DNA of 61,159 bases from Mycoplasmataceae bacterium. Its GTDB lineage: Bacteria; Bacillota_I; Bacilli_A; Mycoplasmatales; Mycoplasmoidaceae. The stretch covers positions 1 through 61,159 of the forward strand of contig JAIRKL010000002.1 of assembly GCA_031260145.1 (NCBI GenBank). The letters run 5' to 3'. The translations under genes and the position numbers were made by a program. The first letter of the stretch is position 1, and each line of letters begins with the position of its first letter. Shown here in pieces: positions 29,515 through 43,261 of this stretch. The notes beneath the pieces were generated by a model, which worked only from the letters and a program-made list of their open reading frames with translations, had not been told where the DNA came from and made no database searches.

Positions 29515-32500
29515 ATGTTAAATCTATTCAAAAATTCCTTTCGTAGTTTATGAAAAGAAAAACTCATAACTATATCATTAACATTTTTGATGTTTATAAC
29601 AATTTTGTTATTTACAATTTTTTCTTCAACCAGTGCTAATTTAAATAATACATATACAAATATTTCTAAAAAACATAATTTACATGATTTCACAATAAGT
29701 GAAAATTATGTTCTTTCTAATCCTAATTATCAATTGCGTAACACTAATAATTACCACCCGTACATTGATGAAAATGTTACAATTGAAGATTTTAAATTCC
29801 ATACTTTTGCAAAAACAACAGAAACAGAACCCTCAGAAATATATGAAGCTATAACCACCTTTGGTGTTTTAAGTGTTGAAGAAACTAATGCAGTTGAAGG
29901 AGGAGCTATTTACGTTAAAGAAGCACCTGAAAAAACATATACAAACTATTTATTGTATTTTCCTAATATTTCTGATACAAGAGATGAAATGTATCAATTT
30001 TTACATTCTAATTTTTATGAACATGATACTTTTTTATCTCATATTTATAGTGAAGAAGAGAAAGAGATTTCAAATATTATTTTTCCTGTAATTAAACTAA
30101 TAAATCAAGAAAAAAACTTCGATTCTATGAATTCCAAAGATTTTAACGAATATGTTCAAACTAATAATTTAGAAATAAATAAAAAACTTTCCAATGCTTC
30201 TAATACATTAATTAATTTTGTTAAAAAAAACTTCAATCCTTTACAAAATTTTCTAAATAATCAACTTTCCACTGAAATAGAATTTCGTAAATTTAAAAGT
30301 TTTAATATTTCAAATTCTAGTGATAATTTAAACTATAAAATCATTGACAGCAATCCTGGTGATAAAATTGATTCACTATGTTTAATAAATTACAATGGAA
30401 AAGAAAATGGAAGAACTAATTTCTCTTCTTCATCCTTTGCCCCTTTGGGATATGATGGAGGAGAAGAAAATATTTATCAAATTTTAAAGTATAATGGGAA
30501 TGATGAAATAAAATTACTTAATAAATATCGATTATTGTTATCAGGGCAATGATCTGATAGTTTTGTTTTAACTTCTGAGGAAAAAAAAGCATGTTTTAAT
30601 TCAAAAACATCTACCGAATTATTAAATTCACTAAATGATAATTCTAAGACACATTTGGAATATGTTAAAGGCAATTATGATGTTTTTGACAAAAAATATA
30701 AATACACAATTCAATCATCAACTGGTTTAACTCCTATTACTTGTGTCATTGAGAATTGAACTTCTTTTTTTACTGTTTTAAATCCTCAATTCTTAGATTC
30801 ACATAATTTATCGCCAATTTCATCTAATTTAGTAGAAATAAACCCAACAACTTTAAATAATATGACAACAAGTGAAATTCTTTCTCATTTTCAAAAAATT
30901 ATAAATGAACATCAAAATAATATTTTGAAAATAGATGGTGGAATTCCCTTTATCATTTTAGGAAGTGGAATTACACCTGATTTTTTATATCCCAGTATTG
31001 GATTCGAAAGTATCAATCCTAATTTTATAAAAGATGCTATTTTATTTACAAATAATGTTGGCTATTTACGTGTTTATGATTCTTATCCGAATCCACAAGA
31101 AATTTATATCGTTGCAAAATTTTTGCATTCAAATAATCATAATGAAATTCTGAAAAAAATTAATGAGTTTGGGAAAAGAAATATGCCTTTAATGCAAGGA
31201 AATAAAATTGCTTTTTTAGCTGATGATACTTCTAATTTTTTAAACTCTTCATCAATGCGTATTTCATTTATTCCAAGACTTATTAATAATATTGATTCAC
31301 TATGTTTTTTTCTAACTATTACTATTATCCTTCTTACAATTATTGTAGTCTTAGTTGTTATTAGTAAGTTTATTTCTGCAAATAGACAAAACTTAGGAAT
31401 ATTGTTAGCTAATGGAATTAGTAAGAAAAAAATTATATTTTCTCTACAACCGTTTGCTTTTTTTCCATCATTAATTGGATGTTTTTTAGGATATTTTATT
31501 GGTTTATTTTTACAAAAACCAACAATTGGACTTTTGCATAATTATTGAACAATACCAACTTCTGTTGTTTCTTTTTCTTGAATAACACTATGTTTTTCTA
31601 TTCTTATCCCTTTTCTCATTATTTCATTAACAACAATGATTATTGGATATTTTAGATTAAGAACAAATACTGTCACCTTAATGAAGAGTGGTAGTGAATA
31701 TAAAGTTAATTTGTTAGCAAAGGTTGTTAAAAAACCATTTTCACGTTTCAATATTATTTTCCGTTTCCGTACTAGTTTAGCACTTTCATCTATGCCTAAA
31801 TTAATTATTTTAACTTTTTTAACTAGTGCAACAATTTCATTGTTCACATTTTCGATTAATACTTTTGGAAAAATTACTAATAGTGTTAACACATCATTAA
31901 ATTCTAAACAATATTCTTTTGCAGTTGATTTATATACCCCAACTAATCAAGGGGGACAATATACTCCTGTTAACGCTGATTTTTGAGGAGATGCAGGAAT
32001 AATTCAAACTAATGAAGGAAAAAATTATTTTCCTGAAGTTTTATTTGAAAATTCAGATGGAAAAAAAGGTGATTTTTTTCAAATTTTTTCTTCATATTCT
32101 TCTGATGTTAATATTTCAAAAGAATATTCTTATAAGAATTCTTTAAAAAGTTTTGATATTTCGAAATTAAGCAATGAAAATAAGCATCATTTTAATAATA
32201 TAATCCCATGCATTAGTGATAATTTTGGACAAAGAACTGATTTACAATACTTAAAGAATAAAACTCTTGAAAAAACAGGAACTGATTTTAATATTGGTGC
32301 TTTAGGAATCTCTTCTAACCCTTGAAACATTGTTACAAGTTTAGCACCAGATAACCAAATAAACAAAATGGATAGTGTTGCTTCTAATCTCTTTAATTAT
32401 GCAGGATATAAAGCGTATCCAAAAATGGTTACAAAAGTTTATGGTATTAAAGATAAAACATTAGTTGAATCAAAAATAAATGAAAGTTCAATAACAACAA

Positions 32501-34458
32501 ATTTAACAAGTCCATATGATATTGAAGAAAATACTTGAAAAAATAAATTTGGAAATGAAAATAAAAACTTTTTTTTAATTCCTTTATATAAATATGAAAA
32601 TGAATGAAGATACGGAAGTGTTGAAAATAATGCATCCAACCCAGCTAATATTTCCCCTAATATCCTTCCTATAAATAAAATCACAAATTTTGATGCTTCA
32701 AAAATTGAGGATATTAAATTTGTTCTTTGATCTTCTAATTGTGCTTCTGTGTATGTTGTACCAGATTTCCTATTAATGCTTTCTTTAATTCATGATGATT
32801 TAAAGATTGGGAAAGCAAAGGAAAAAATATTTAATCTTAAAAATAAAGATTTAATCCAAAAGGTTGATGAAAATAATTATAATCTTCAATATTGTTCAAT
32901 CCCTTTAAGGGAAAATGACGAAACTTATACATATATTTTAGCAGATGGTATTGATGGAGAAAAAGTAAGACTAAAAAATAATACGAAAATAATGGGCATC
33001 AAATCTAATACAAAATATATAAAATTAAAAGATACAAATGGTAATCCTTTACTTCATAAATTATTTGTAAATATTGATCCTTATAAAATTTACAAGGATG
33101 AAGCTTATATTCCCGTTATAATTAATGAATTTACAAGTTATAAATATGGTTTAATAATAGGCGATAAAATAAGATTTGATATTACAAATCATGCTGACAG
33201 GTTAAGCAAACAAATTAAAAATAATTCCACAATTCATGAAGCGATAGTTGAAGTTGTTGGAATTTCCGATGGAACAATAGGAGAAGAAATTTTTATGAAT
33301 CAAGATATTGCTAATTATTTATTAGGTTTGAAAAGCGATTTTGCAAAAGAAATTAAGAAAAAAGATACATCTTTTAAAATCCAAATACCTAATCAATATT
33401 ACATCGATAATAAGGCATATACTGATTCTAATGATATAGGATTAGTTTCCCAAATGTTTAGTACCAATGATAATGGAAAAGGTAACACATGAGGTGGAAG
33501 CACAGATAAAAACCCTTCAAAAACATTGTGAAATTTCGCACTTCTTGATGAAGATTTAACGAGTGATGGCAATAGTTCTTTACCTTCAAATATGAAAAAC
33601 AAACAAGAACTTGAAAACACACAAATAAATATTAATCCATATGGATTCAATGGTGTTTTTACACAAGATAATGATGGTTCTACAATTATTGCAAATTCCA
33701 TTTCTTTATACTCTCCTAGTGGAATATTTATGGCTAACCAATTTTTTGATTCAGAAGCTTCTAGAAACGTTTTAAAATACGGTTCTAATGCTATGATTGC
33801 AGCACAAATTGCTGGTTTTTGAAACTCTGATTCTTCAAAATCTACACCATTAGGTGATAAAATTTATCAAGAATGAAAAATGTGAATTGATAAAGAAACA
33901 GCTTCTCGAAGCAAATACTTTATTTCTAATGAACTTTTAGAAGAATTAATTTTTAATTTAAAGAAAGTTTTTGGTGAAAGTCAATTTGTTAACCTTGTTA
34001 ATTTTGCTTCTGATAAAAATTCTTCTGTTTTAATTTATCAAAGTATAAATAGCACAATTAATCAAATTGAAATTGTTATATTAACCATCATTAGTTTAAT
34101 GACTATTTTGATTATTTTCATGATTACATTAATGATAATTGATGATTCAAAATCTATTAATGCTATTATGAATGCAATTGGATATAGAGATAAAAGAAAT
34201 CTTGCTAATGTTTTATCAATATATGGACCGATTCTTTTCTTATCTATTCTTATTTCTCTTCCAATTTCCACAATTTTAAATGTTGCTTTTTCATCTTTTA
34301 TTTTTAATAACTTGAATATTTTTATTAATATTAATTTCAATTGATATTCATTATTTTCAAGTATTACTGGTGTATGTGTTATATTTGCAGCTTCTGGTAT
34401 TGCTGGTTATTTTAATTTAAAAAAGAATAAAATAATTGATAGAATTAAGCAAATATAA
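29515..34458 (+). CDS. Giant FtsX/MacB-type ABC transporter permease
   Basis: A single code-4 frame of 1647 aa. One helix lies near the N-terminus (ITISLTFLMFITILLFTIF), followed by an extracellular domain of about 550 residues. A central bundle of helices comes next (LTITIILLTIIVVLVVI, FAFFPSLIGCFLGYFIGLFL, a third near residue 690 and one near 765), then a second large domain of about 750 residues. The terminal bundle includes IISLMTILIIFMITLMII and ILFLSILISLPISTIL. This 1+3/1+3 FtsX-like layout and size match the M. genitalium MG468 family; the ATPase follows 22 nt downstream, like MG467. The substrate is unknown; lipoprotein or peptide handling is plausible. A TATAAT box lies at 29496-29501. 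Confidence 0.85.
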
Positions 34459-34480
34459 AAATATAATAAAATAACAAGTT

Positions 34481-35629
34481 ATGAGCATACCTATGAATAT
34501 AAATGAATTTATAAAAAATAATGAATCAATTACTAAAGAACTTAATATTTCCAATTTTCCTTTAATAGTAAAAGAAATGAAAAATACAAATGATACAGAT
34601 AAATTTTATGATTTTTTAGTTAAAATTCAAAATAGTGCTAATAATAACCAATTCTTCGTTAACAAGCATTTTTTAAAGAAAATTATTAATTCTTGCAAAA
34701 GACAAGAAAAAATACAAGAAATATTAAAATCCTTTTCTAATCTACAAAGTATAAAAAAACAAAAATTAGAAAAGATGTTGTTTGAAGAAAAAAACTATGT
34801 TCAACTTTTACCGAAAGAATATGTTAATAAATTCATTTCAAAATGTGTTAAGATTTTAGAAAGAATGAAGAAAAATGAAGAACAAAATCCAAGTCCACAA
34901 AATATTATCTATCTAAAAAATGTTGTAAAATATTACCAAAATAATAATATTTCTTTTAGAATTCTTGATAAAGTTAATTTAACAATTGAATCTGGAAAAT
35001 TTGTTGTTATTTTAGGACCTTCTGGAAGTGGAAAAACAACATTGTTAAATTTAATAAGTGGAATGGACACACCTACAAGTGGACAAGTTATTGTTTGTAA
35101 CGAAAACTTAATAAATATGAATGCTTCAAAATTAACTGAATTTAGAAAAAGAAATATTTCTTACGTTTTCCAACAATATGGATTACTCCCTAATTTAACA
35201 GTTAAAGAAAATGTTGAAATTGGTGCTAATTTACAAGAAAACAAAAATCTTAAATTAGACATTAATAAGGTTTTAGAATCAGTTGGTATGCTTGAATATA
35301 AGAAAAAAATGCCTTACCAACTTTCAGGTGGTCAACAACAACGTGTTTCAATTGCTCGAAGTATTGCAAAAAATCCAAAAATACTATTTGGCGATGAACC
35401 CACTGGAGCTGTTGATCAAAAAAATTCTGATAATATTATTAATTTATTTAAAGATATTAATAAAAAATTTGGTACAACGATTGTAATTGTTACTCATAAT
35501 CCTGAAATAGCAAATGTTGCTGATATGGTTGTTTATGTAAATGATGGCAAAATAACTGTGAAAACTAATATTCCTAATTCTTCCAATAATTCAAACAATA
35601 ATTCTAATACTGTTGAGAAAATAGATTAA
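34481..35629 (+). CDS. ABC transporter ATP-binding protein, partner of the giant permease
   Basis: A 382-aa MacB/LolD-type ATPase. Walker A is GPSGSGKTTLLN (about residues 179-190), the Q-loop region is YVFQQYGLLPNLTV, the signature is LSGGQQQR and Walker B is ILFGDEPTGAVD, followed by VTHNPEIA. A 140-residue N-terminal extension, helical and lysine-rich, precedes the ATPase domain and is unusual for the family. The C-terminus ends in an N/S-rich tail. It starts 22 nt after the permease stop, so the two form one unit. An in-frame ATG at 34493 is an alternative start. Confidence 0.93.
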   Translation: MSIPMNINEFIKNNESITKELNISNFPLIVKEMKNTNDTDKFYDFLVKIQNSANNNQFFVNKHFLKKIINSCKRQEKIQEILKSFSNLQSIKKQKLEKMLFEEKNYVQLLPKEYVNKFISKCVKILERMKKNEEQNPSPQNIIYLKNVVKYYQNNNISFRILDKVNLTIESGKFVVILGPSGSGKTTLLNLISGMDTPTSGQVIVCNENLINMNASKLTEFRKRNISYVFQQYGLLPNLTVKENVEIGANLQENKNLKLDINKVLESVGMLEYKKKMPYQLSGGQQQRVSIARSIAKNPKILFGDEPTGAVDQKNSDNIINLFKDINKKFGTTIVIVTHNPEIANVADMVVYVNDGKITVKTNIPNSSNNSNNNSNTVEKID

Positions 35630-35707
35630 AAGTTTCAATAATTTTATTTATTATTACTTATTTTTCAATGTTATTATTTTAAATTTATTAAAATAGATAC
35701 CAAATAT

Positions 35708-35724
35708 CTACTTAAATTAAGTAG
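35708..35724. terminator. Palindrome between convergent genes
   Basis: The perfect 17-nt inverted repeat CTACTTAA-A-TTAAGTAG lies just past the rpsQ stop codon and between two convergent genes. It may act as a bidirectional terminator. Confidence 0.4.
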
Positions 35725-35728
35725 TAAA

Positions 35729-36034
35729 TTACTTAGTTTTTTCAGTTATTTTCAATAATCTATAAAATTTTGTTTTACTTAATGGTTTTGTTTCACAAAT
35801 GGTTACTTTGTCTCCAATTTTAGCTTCTTCCTTTTCATCATGCGCATGATATTTTTTATGAGAAATAACCAACTTGCCTAACTTTGGGTGCAAGAATTTT
35901 CTTTCAACATTAACAACAATTGTTTTATTCATTTTATCAGAAATAACAACTCCTTGAAAAGTTTTATGAATCTTTTTTTTAGCAACTTCAATATTCTTGT
36001 TTGTATTGTTTTTTTTGCTTTTATTTCCTACCAT
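35729..36034 (-). CDS. rpsQ: 30S ribosomal protein S17
   Basis: S17 binds 16S rRNA early in 30S assembly. The 101-aa product has the diagnostic KTFQGVVISDKMNKTIVVNV, the segment YHAHDEKEEAKIGDKVTICE and ETKPLSKTKFYRL. It carries a basic N-terminal extension of about 20 residues. Normally it follows rpmC within the S10 operon; here it is on the opposite strand, divergent from rplP, with only 33 nt between start codons. A minus-strand TATAAT (36046-36041) ends 6 nt before its ATG, so the mRNA is probably leaderless. Confidence 0.96.
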   Translation of the reverse strand: MVGNKSKKNNTNKNIEVAKKKIHKTFQGVVISDKMNKTIVVNVERKFLHPKLGKLVISHKKYHAHDEKEEAKIGDKVTICETKPLSKTKFYRLLKITEKTK

Positions 36035-36067
36035 AATATAATTATATTATAATATTGTTATTAGAAT
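36035..36067. promoter_or_regulatory. Symmetric divergent promoter rpsQ/rplP
   Basis: The 33-nt gap contains the self-complementary stretch AATATAATTATATT. It supplies TATAAT on both strands: plus 36048-36053 for rplP and minus 36046-36041 for rpsQ. Predicted starts fall about 8 nt before rplP and at the rpsQ ATG itself. Confidence 0.6.
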
Positions 36068-36499
36068 ATGTTACAACCTAAAAGAGTTATACGTCGAAAA
36101 ATGCACCGTACTTCATACACTGGTAAAGCTAAGGGGAATAAGTATGTTGCTTTTGGAGAATATGGCTTAATGGCTACAACTGGAAGTTGAATAACTGGAA
36201 ATCAATTAGAAGCAGCTCGTATTGTTATTTCTAAAAGTTTAGGAAAAGTTGGTAAAATGTGAATGAGAGTATTTCCGCAATTATCCATTACTAAGAAACC
36301 GATAGGAGTTCGTATGGGTTCTGGTAAAGGTAATCCTGAATATTTTGTTGCTGTTGTTAAAGAAGGAACGGTTATTTTTGAAATAGCTGGTATCCCTGCT
36401 GATGTCGCAAAGGATACTTTAAGAAAAGCTGGTAATAAATTAAGTGTTATTTGCAAAGTTGTAAGCAAAGAAGAAACTGAATTTGAAAGGAGTAAATAA
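36068..36499 (+). CDS. rplP: 50S ribosomal protein L16
   Basis: L16 organises the peptidyl-transferase and tRNA-binding region of the 50S subunit. The 143-aa product shows [39 protein letters not shown], the motif [18 protein letters not shown] and the tail [19 protein letters not shown]. Two TGA codons encode Trp. It is the first gene of rplP-rpmC-ileS-tsaD; its stop overlaps the rpmC start (TAATG) and an AGGAG site lies within its last codons. Confidence 0.97.
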
Positions 36500-36983
36500 T
36501 GAGCAAGAAAAATCAAACAATAATTGACATGAATAAAAAGACTAATGAAGAGTTAGCGACTATGGTTTTTCAACTTAAACTTCAATTAATGGAATATCGA
36601 TTTAAGAAAACATCTGGCGAATTTAAGAACACTCATATTATCAAAGAAGCAAAAACAATTATTGCACAAGCTCTTACTGTTTTGAAATCAAGAAATATTG
36701 AAATCACAATAGGTTCTCATGGACTTGCAATGTATGATAGAAAAAACAATATTGTCACTTCCTTAAATCAACAAGTTAAGGATACTATGCATAAACAAGA
36801 TCTTGCTTCTGCGACAGAATCTGCTTCTTTAAATATTAATCAAAATGAAAATAATGAAGAAAAAAACAATTCTATTTCTGATATTTCAGAACTTAGCCAA
36901 ATTAATAATAATAAAAAACTTGGTCAAGTTAGTCAAAAGAATGTGGAAAAAACAATTCGTAAAACTCAAGGCGGAGGTCAATA

Positions 36984-36984
<1 letters not shown>
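36499..36984 (+). CDS. rpmC: 50S ribosomal protein L29 with long C-terminal extension
   Basis: L29 sits at the polypeptide exit tunnel. Residues 1-60 are the L29 core (MNKKTNEELATMVFQLKLQL, then RFKKTSGEFKNTHIIKEAKT). The remaining ~100 residues form a polar, N- and E-rich extension (QNENNEEKNNSISD) ending TIRKTQGGGQ; typical bacterial L29 has 60-70 aa. It overlaps rplP by 1 nt and ileS by 1 nt. GGCGGAGGT near its end serves as ribosome site for ileS. Confidence 0.93.
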
Positions 36985-39707
<2,723 letters not shown>

Positions 39708-39718
39708 AATAAGAATTA

Positions 39719-40645
39719 GTGAAAAAAGAAAAAATAATATTAGGGATTGAAACAAGTTGTGATGATACCAGTTTGTCACTTTTTAAAAATTCTTCCCACA
39801 TTGATACAATTACAAGTACAAGTAGTTTGGAACATGAAAAATATGGTGGAATTATTCCTGAAATAGCAGCAAGAAAACATGAAGAAGTCATAAATGATGT
39901 ATTTTTAAATTTGTTAAAAAAAAATAATGTTAAACCCAAACAAATAACTCATATTGCATACACTGCTTTTCCTGGTCTTGCTGGTAGTTTACATGTTGGA
40001 AAAATGTTTGCAAAAACACTTAGTTTTTTACTTCAAAATAAATTAGTTCCTATTGACCATATGAATGGGCACGCTTTCAGTTATGCAATTGATGAAGTGG
40101 AGAAAATAAGTTTTCCTCTTCTTAGTCTTGTAATTAGTGGCGGAAACACCATTCTTTATCTTTACTCTTCTTGCAAAAAAAGGAAAATAATCAATCAAAC
40201 TACAGACGATGCTATTGGAGAATGTTTAGATAAGATTGGTCGAGTCCTAGGTTTTTCTTACCCTGGCGGGATAGAACTTGATAAGAATTTTGATAAGGAG
40301 AAATCAAATTTTAAGACAATAAAACAGCTTCCTGATGATACAAATTTTAGTTTCAGTGGGATTAAAAGTTTTGCAACAAATTTCGTTAATAAAAATAAAG
40401 AATTTGATAAAATCGAAATTGGTTCTTCTTGTTTAAAATGGTGCATGCAATCAATAATTAATAAACTTAAATATTATTCTCAAAAATTCAATGTCCATAA
40501 TATTGCAGTAGGAGGAGGTGTTGCAGCTAATTCTTTACTAAAAAAAATGTGTGAAGAAAATAATTTACATGTTTATTTTACAAAAAGAGAATTTTGTGGT
40601 GATAATGCAACAATGATTGGTTTTTATGCTTCTTTAATTTTATAA
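39719..40645 (+). CDS. tsaD: tRNA threonylcarbamoyladenosine synthase catalytic subunit TsaD
   Basis: TsaD transfers threonylcarbamoyl to A37 of ANN-decoding tRNAs with TsaB and TsaE. The 308-aa product has GIETSCDDTSLSL, GGIIPEIAARKHEE, the metal site DHMNGH, VISGGNT and the ATP segment AVGGGVAANS with FCGDNATMIGF. GTG at 39719 is the start, 11 nt after ileS. MtaB, which acts on t6A37, is also in this window (52593). No tsaB or tsaE is visible here. Confidence 0.95.
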   Translation: MKKEKIILGIETSCDDTSLSLFKNSSHIDTITSTSSLEHEKYGGIIPEIAARKHEEVINDVFLNLLKKNNVKPKQITHIAYTAFPGLAGSLHVGKMFAKTLSFLLQNKLVPIDHMNGHAFSYAIDEVEKISFPLLSLVISGGNTILYLYSSCKKRKIINQTTDDAIGECLDKIGRVLGFSYPGGIELDKNFDKEKSNFKTIKQLPDDTNFSFSGIKSFATNFVNKNKEFDKIEIGSSCLKWCMQSIINKLKYYSQKFNVHNIAVGGGVAANSLLKKMCEENNLHVYFTKREFCGDNATMIGFYASLIL

Positions 40646-40668
40646 AATTATTTTTTATTTTGCTTGTT

Positions 40669-41439
40669 TTATTTTTTTTTATTTAAATAACAAACACTAT
40701 CAACAACTTTTTTTCTTGATTTAACAAATTTATTTATTCCAGATTTTTGAAATTCATTTATTAAAGAATATTTTCCTTTTTTAATTATTTTTCCTTCTTC
40801 AATAATGACTACATTTTCTGGTTTAATTAATTTTAAAAAATTTGCATTATGAGAAATTAAAATTATTATTTTTTCTTTTTTTACTTCATTAATGTACTTT
40901 GCAATTTTTTTAATCGATTCATAATCAACTCCACTATCTATTTCGTCAATTAATAAAATATCAGGATTAATTATGGATGCTTGTAAAAGTTCCATTTTCT
41001 TTTTTTGTCCACCACTAAATCCTTCATTAAGATTTCTAGTCAATAACTCTTCAGATAAACTATATTTTTTTAAAAATTCTTTGATTTTAGTATACAAGGA
41101 AGAAAAAGGTATTTTATGGTTATTATCATTAATATTTTTTAAAAAACTTAATGTTTGAATAGAATTGAATTCAACAGAATTTTGAGGAATATATAAAATT
41201 CCTTTTTTTGAAAGTTCATATGTATTCAAATTTGTTATTTGTTCGTTATTTAAAGATATTTCGCCAGATATTATTTGTGTTGAAAAATGGTGCATTAATG
41301 TTTTTAATAATGTTGTTTTTCCTTGACCATTATTTCCTAAAATTAATAAAATCCCTGGTTTTGTAATTGAAAAATTTATATTCTTTAAAAATGGTTTTTC
41401 CTCAATTTTAGAACTTAAATTTTTGACACAAAAATTCAT
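40669..41439 (-). CDS. sufC: SufC-like ABC ATPase
   Basis: A 256-aa ATPase with Walker A GNNGQGKTTLL, Q-loop region GILYIPQNSVEFNS, signature FSGGQKKKMELLQA and Walker B LLIDEIDSGVDYES. The NEGFSGGxKK and EIDSGxD signatures are those of SufC, the ATPase of the SufBCD iron-sulfur scaffold. sufB, sufD, sufS and sufU are not in the window. The ATG at 41439 is preferred over 41445 because the minus-strand TATAAT (41451-41446) ends 6 nt before it, predicting a transcript that starts at this ATG. Another ABC ATPase of similar type cannot be excluded. Confidence 0.75.
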   Translation of the reverse strand: MNFCVKNLSSKIEEKPFLKNINFSITKPGILLILGNNGQGKTTLLKTLMHHFSTQIISGEISLNNEQITNLNTYELSKKGILYIPQNSVEFNSIQTLSFLKNINDNNHKIPFSSLYTKIKEFLKKYSLSEELLTRNLNEGFSGGQKKKMELLQASIINPDILLIDEIDSGVDYESIKKIAKYINEVKKEKIIILISHNANFLKLIKPENVVIIEEGKIIKKGKYSLINEFQKSGINKFVKSRKKVVDSVCYLNKKK

Positions 41440-41445
41440 ATTCAA

Positions 41446-41467
41446 ATTATATTTTGTAAAATATAAT
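41446..41467. promoter_or_regulatory. Symmetric divergent promoter sufC/tRNA-Gly
   Basis: The 20-nt perfect palindrome TTATATTTTGTAAAATATAA (41447-41466) carries TATAAT on the plus strand (41462-41467), 8 nt before tRNA-Gly, and on the minus strand (41451-41446), 6 nt before the inner sufC ATG. Confidence 0.6.
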
Positions 41468-41475
41468 ATTTATGT

Positions 41476-41549
41476 GCGGATGTAGTTCAATGGTAGAACC
41501 ACAGCCTTCCAAGCTGTTTACGTCGGTTCGATTCCGATCATCCGCTCCA
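41476..41549 (+). tRNA. tRNA-Gly (anticodon TCC)
   Basis: Plus-strand cloverleaf with acceptor GCGGATG against CATCCGC, anticodon loop CTTCCAA giving TCC, T-arm GGTTCGATTCC, discriminator T and an encoded CCA. A TATAAT box ends 8 nt upstream. Confidence 0.95.
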
Positions 41550-41594
41550 TTTTCATTTCTTTACCAAAATGTAAAAAAATATAATTTAATTGAG

Positions 41595-43127
41595 ATGTTG
41601 ATAATAAAAAACACTTTATTAAAAAACAAACTTGTAAATATCTTTATAGAAGGAAAAAAAATAAAGTATATTAAACCTTATACCAAATGCATTGAAACTT
41701 CGAAAGAAGATGAAGTTATCGATGCTGGTGAAAATTTAATTCTCCCAGGTTTAATCGATTCTCATTTACATACTTTTGCATCTTCAAAAAATAATTTAAT
41801 TTTAACTATTGATTTTTCTGATATTACTAGTTTAAAAGAGATAGAAGAAAAACTTATTGAAACTGTAAAAAAAAATAATGAAAAAAAATGAATAATTGGA
41901 AAAAATTTACATGCAATTAATTTTAGAAATGAAAAAAATGAATATTTAATTAATAGACAATTTTTAGATAAAATTTCAAAAGATTCATATATTTATATAA
42001 CCAGTATATGCTTGCATGTTGGTTTTGTTAATGAAAAAGTAATTAAAGATTTGAAACTTTGTAATGATAAAGATACAAATATTGAAACAGGAATTGTACT
42101 TGATAAAAAACTTGGAGAAATTTCTTTTTCTATTCCTTGCCCTGATATGCAAACGATTCTTTTAAATACTTTAAATGAATATAAAAAAGTCGGATTAACA
42201 AGTGTTATAAGTAATGATTTAGGTTGAGGAAAAGAATCTGAAGAAATTTTTAAAGCATTCTCATTATTATCAAAAGAAAAGAAAATGCCTGTTCGAGTTT
42301 TTCAACAAGTTAAGGTCAATAATTTACAAGAAGCAAAAGAAAGAATAGAATATTTTAAATATTCACAATATGGTCTTTTTAATATTTCAATGTTTAAAAT
42401 AATATGTGATGGTTCTTTTGGAGCAAAAACTGCTTCATTAATAGATACTTATAAAGATTCAAATGAAAAAGGAAGATTGCTAATAGAAACTAATGAAATC
42501 TATAAAATAGTTGAATTTGCAAATCAAAAACAAATTCCAGTTGCTATTCATACAATTGGTGATAATGCTTTGAAAACAGTTATTGATGCTTTAAAGAAAA
42601 TAAGAAACAAACATATTAAAAATCAAATTGTTCACTGTTCATTAGTAAATAAAAAATTATTAGCAGATATTAAAAAACTTAATATTCAGTTATCTATTCA
42701 ACCTTGTTTTTTATATGATGATTATGAATTTATTAAAAATATTTTAGATGATAAACAATTAAAATATTGACAGTTATGTAAAACTTTTATAAAAGAAGAA
42801 ATTAATATAGCTGGTTCTTCTGATTCTCCTATATGTAGTTTTAATCCATTCACCGGTATCGATGCAACAGTTAATAGAAAAATTAAAGGTATTGACATCT
42901 TTCCAAGTGAAAAAGTGACTTTGCAAGAGGGGATTGATATGTATACAAAAAATGCTGCTAAATTAACATCCTTAAAAGATATTGGTGAAATTAAAGAAGG
43001 ATTTTTCGCGGATTTAATTATTGTTAATCAAAATTTATATAAAATTGATAGTTCTCAAATCATTAATACAAAACCAATTTTTGTAATAACTGATGGCAAA
43101 ATCGTTTATAAAAAAGCAAATAAATAA
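41595..43127 (+). CDS. Amidohydrolase family protein (YtcJ-like)
   Basis: A 510-aa metal-dependent hydrolase of the Amidohydro_3 group. Motifs: N-terminal metal site LPGLIDSHLHTFASS (HxH), central FKIICDGSFGAKTASL, VAIHTIGDNALKTVID (third histidine), IVHCSLV, and SSDSPICSFNPFTGI (catalytic Asp region), then the small beta domain GEIKEGFFADLIIVNQNLYK. Substrate unknown; family members hydrolyse formamide or N-acyl bonds. Five Trp are TGA-encoded. A TATAAT box (41580-41585) lies 9 nt before the ATG. Confidence 0.9.
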
Positions 43128-43137
43128 AAAATATAAA

Positions 43138-43162
43138 TTAATTCAATTCTATATTGAATTAA
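43138..43162 (+). terminator. Hairpin after the amidohydrolase gene
   Basis: Inverted repeat TTAATTCAAT (43138-43147) and ATTGAATTAA (43153-43162) with loop TCTAT, 10 nt past the stop codon. It has no T-run, so the termination strength is uncertain. Confidence 0.45.
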
Positions 43163-43218
43163 ATCCAAATACAAATATTAGATAATACTTAACTTTAAAA
43201 AAATTTACATAACTTATT

Positions 43219-43261
43219 AAAAAGTTTACTTTTTTATTTAATTTTACAATATAAAGGATGT
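43219..43261 (+). promoter_or_regulatory. Shared DUF16-like/sigma upstream module, copy 3
   Basis: AAAAAGT-TT-ACTTTTT (43219-43234), spacer, then ACAATATAAAGGATGT directly before the ATG at 43262. Identical in arrangement to the module of the sigma-like gene. Confidence 0.8.
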
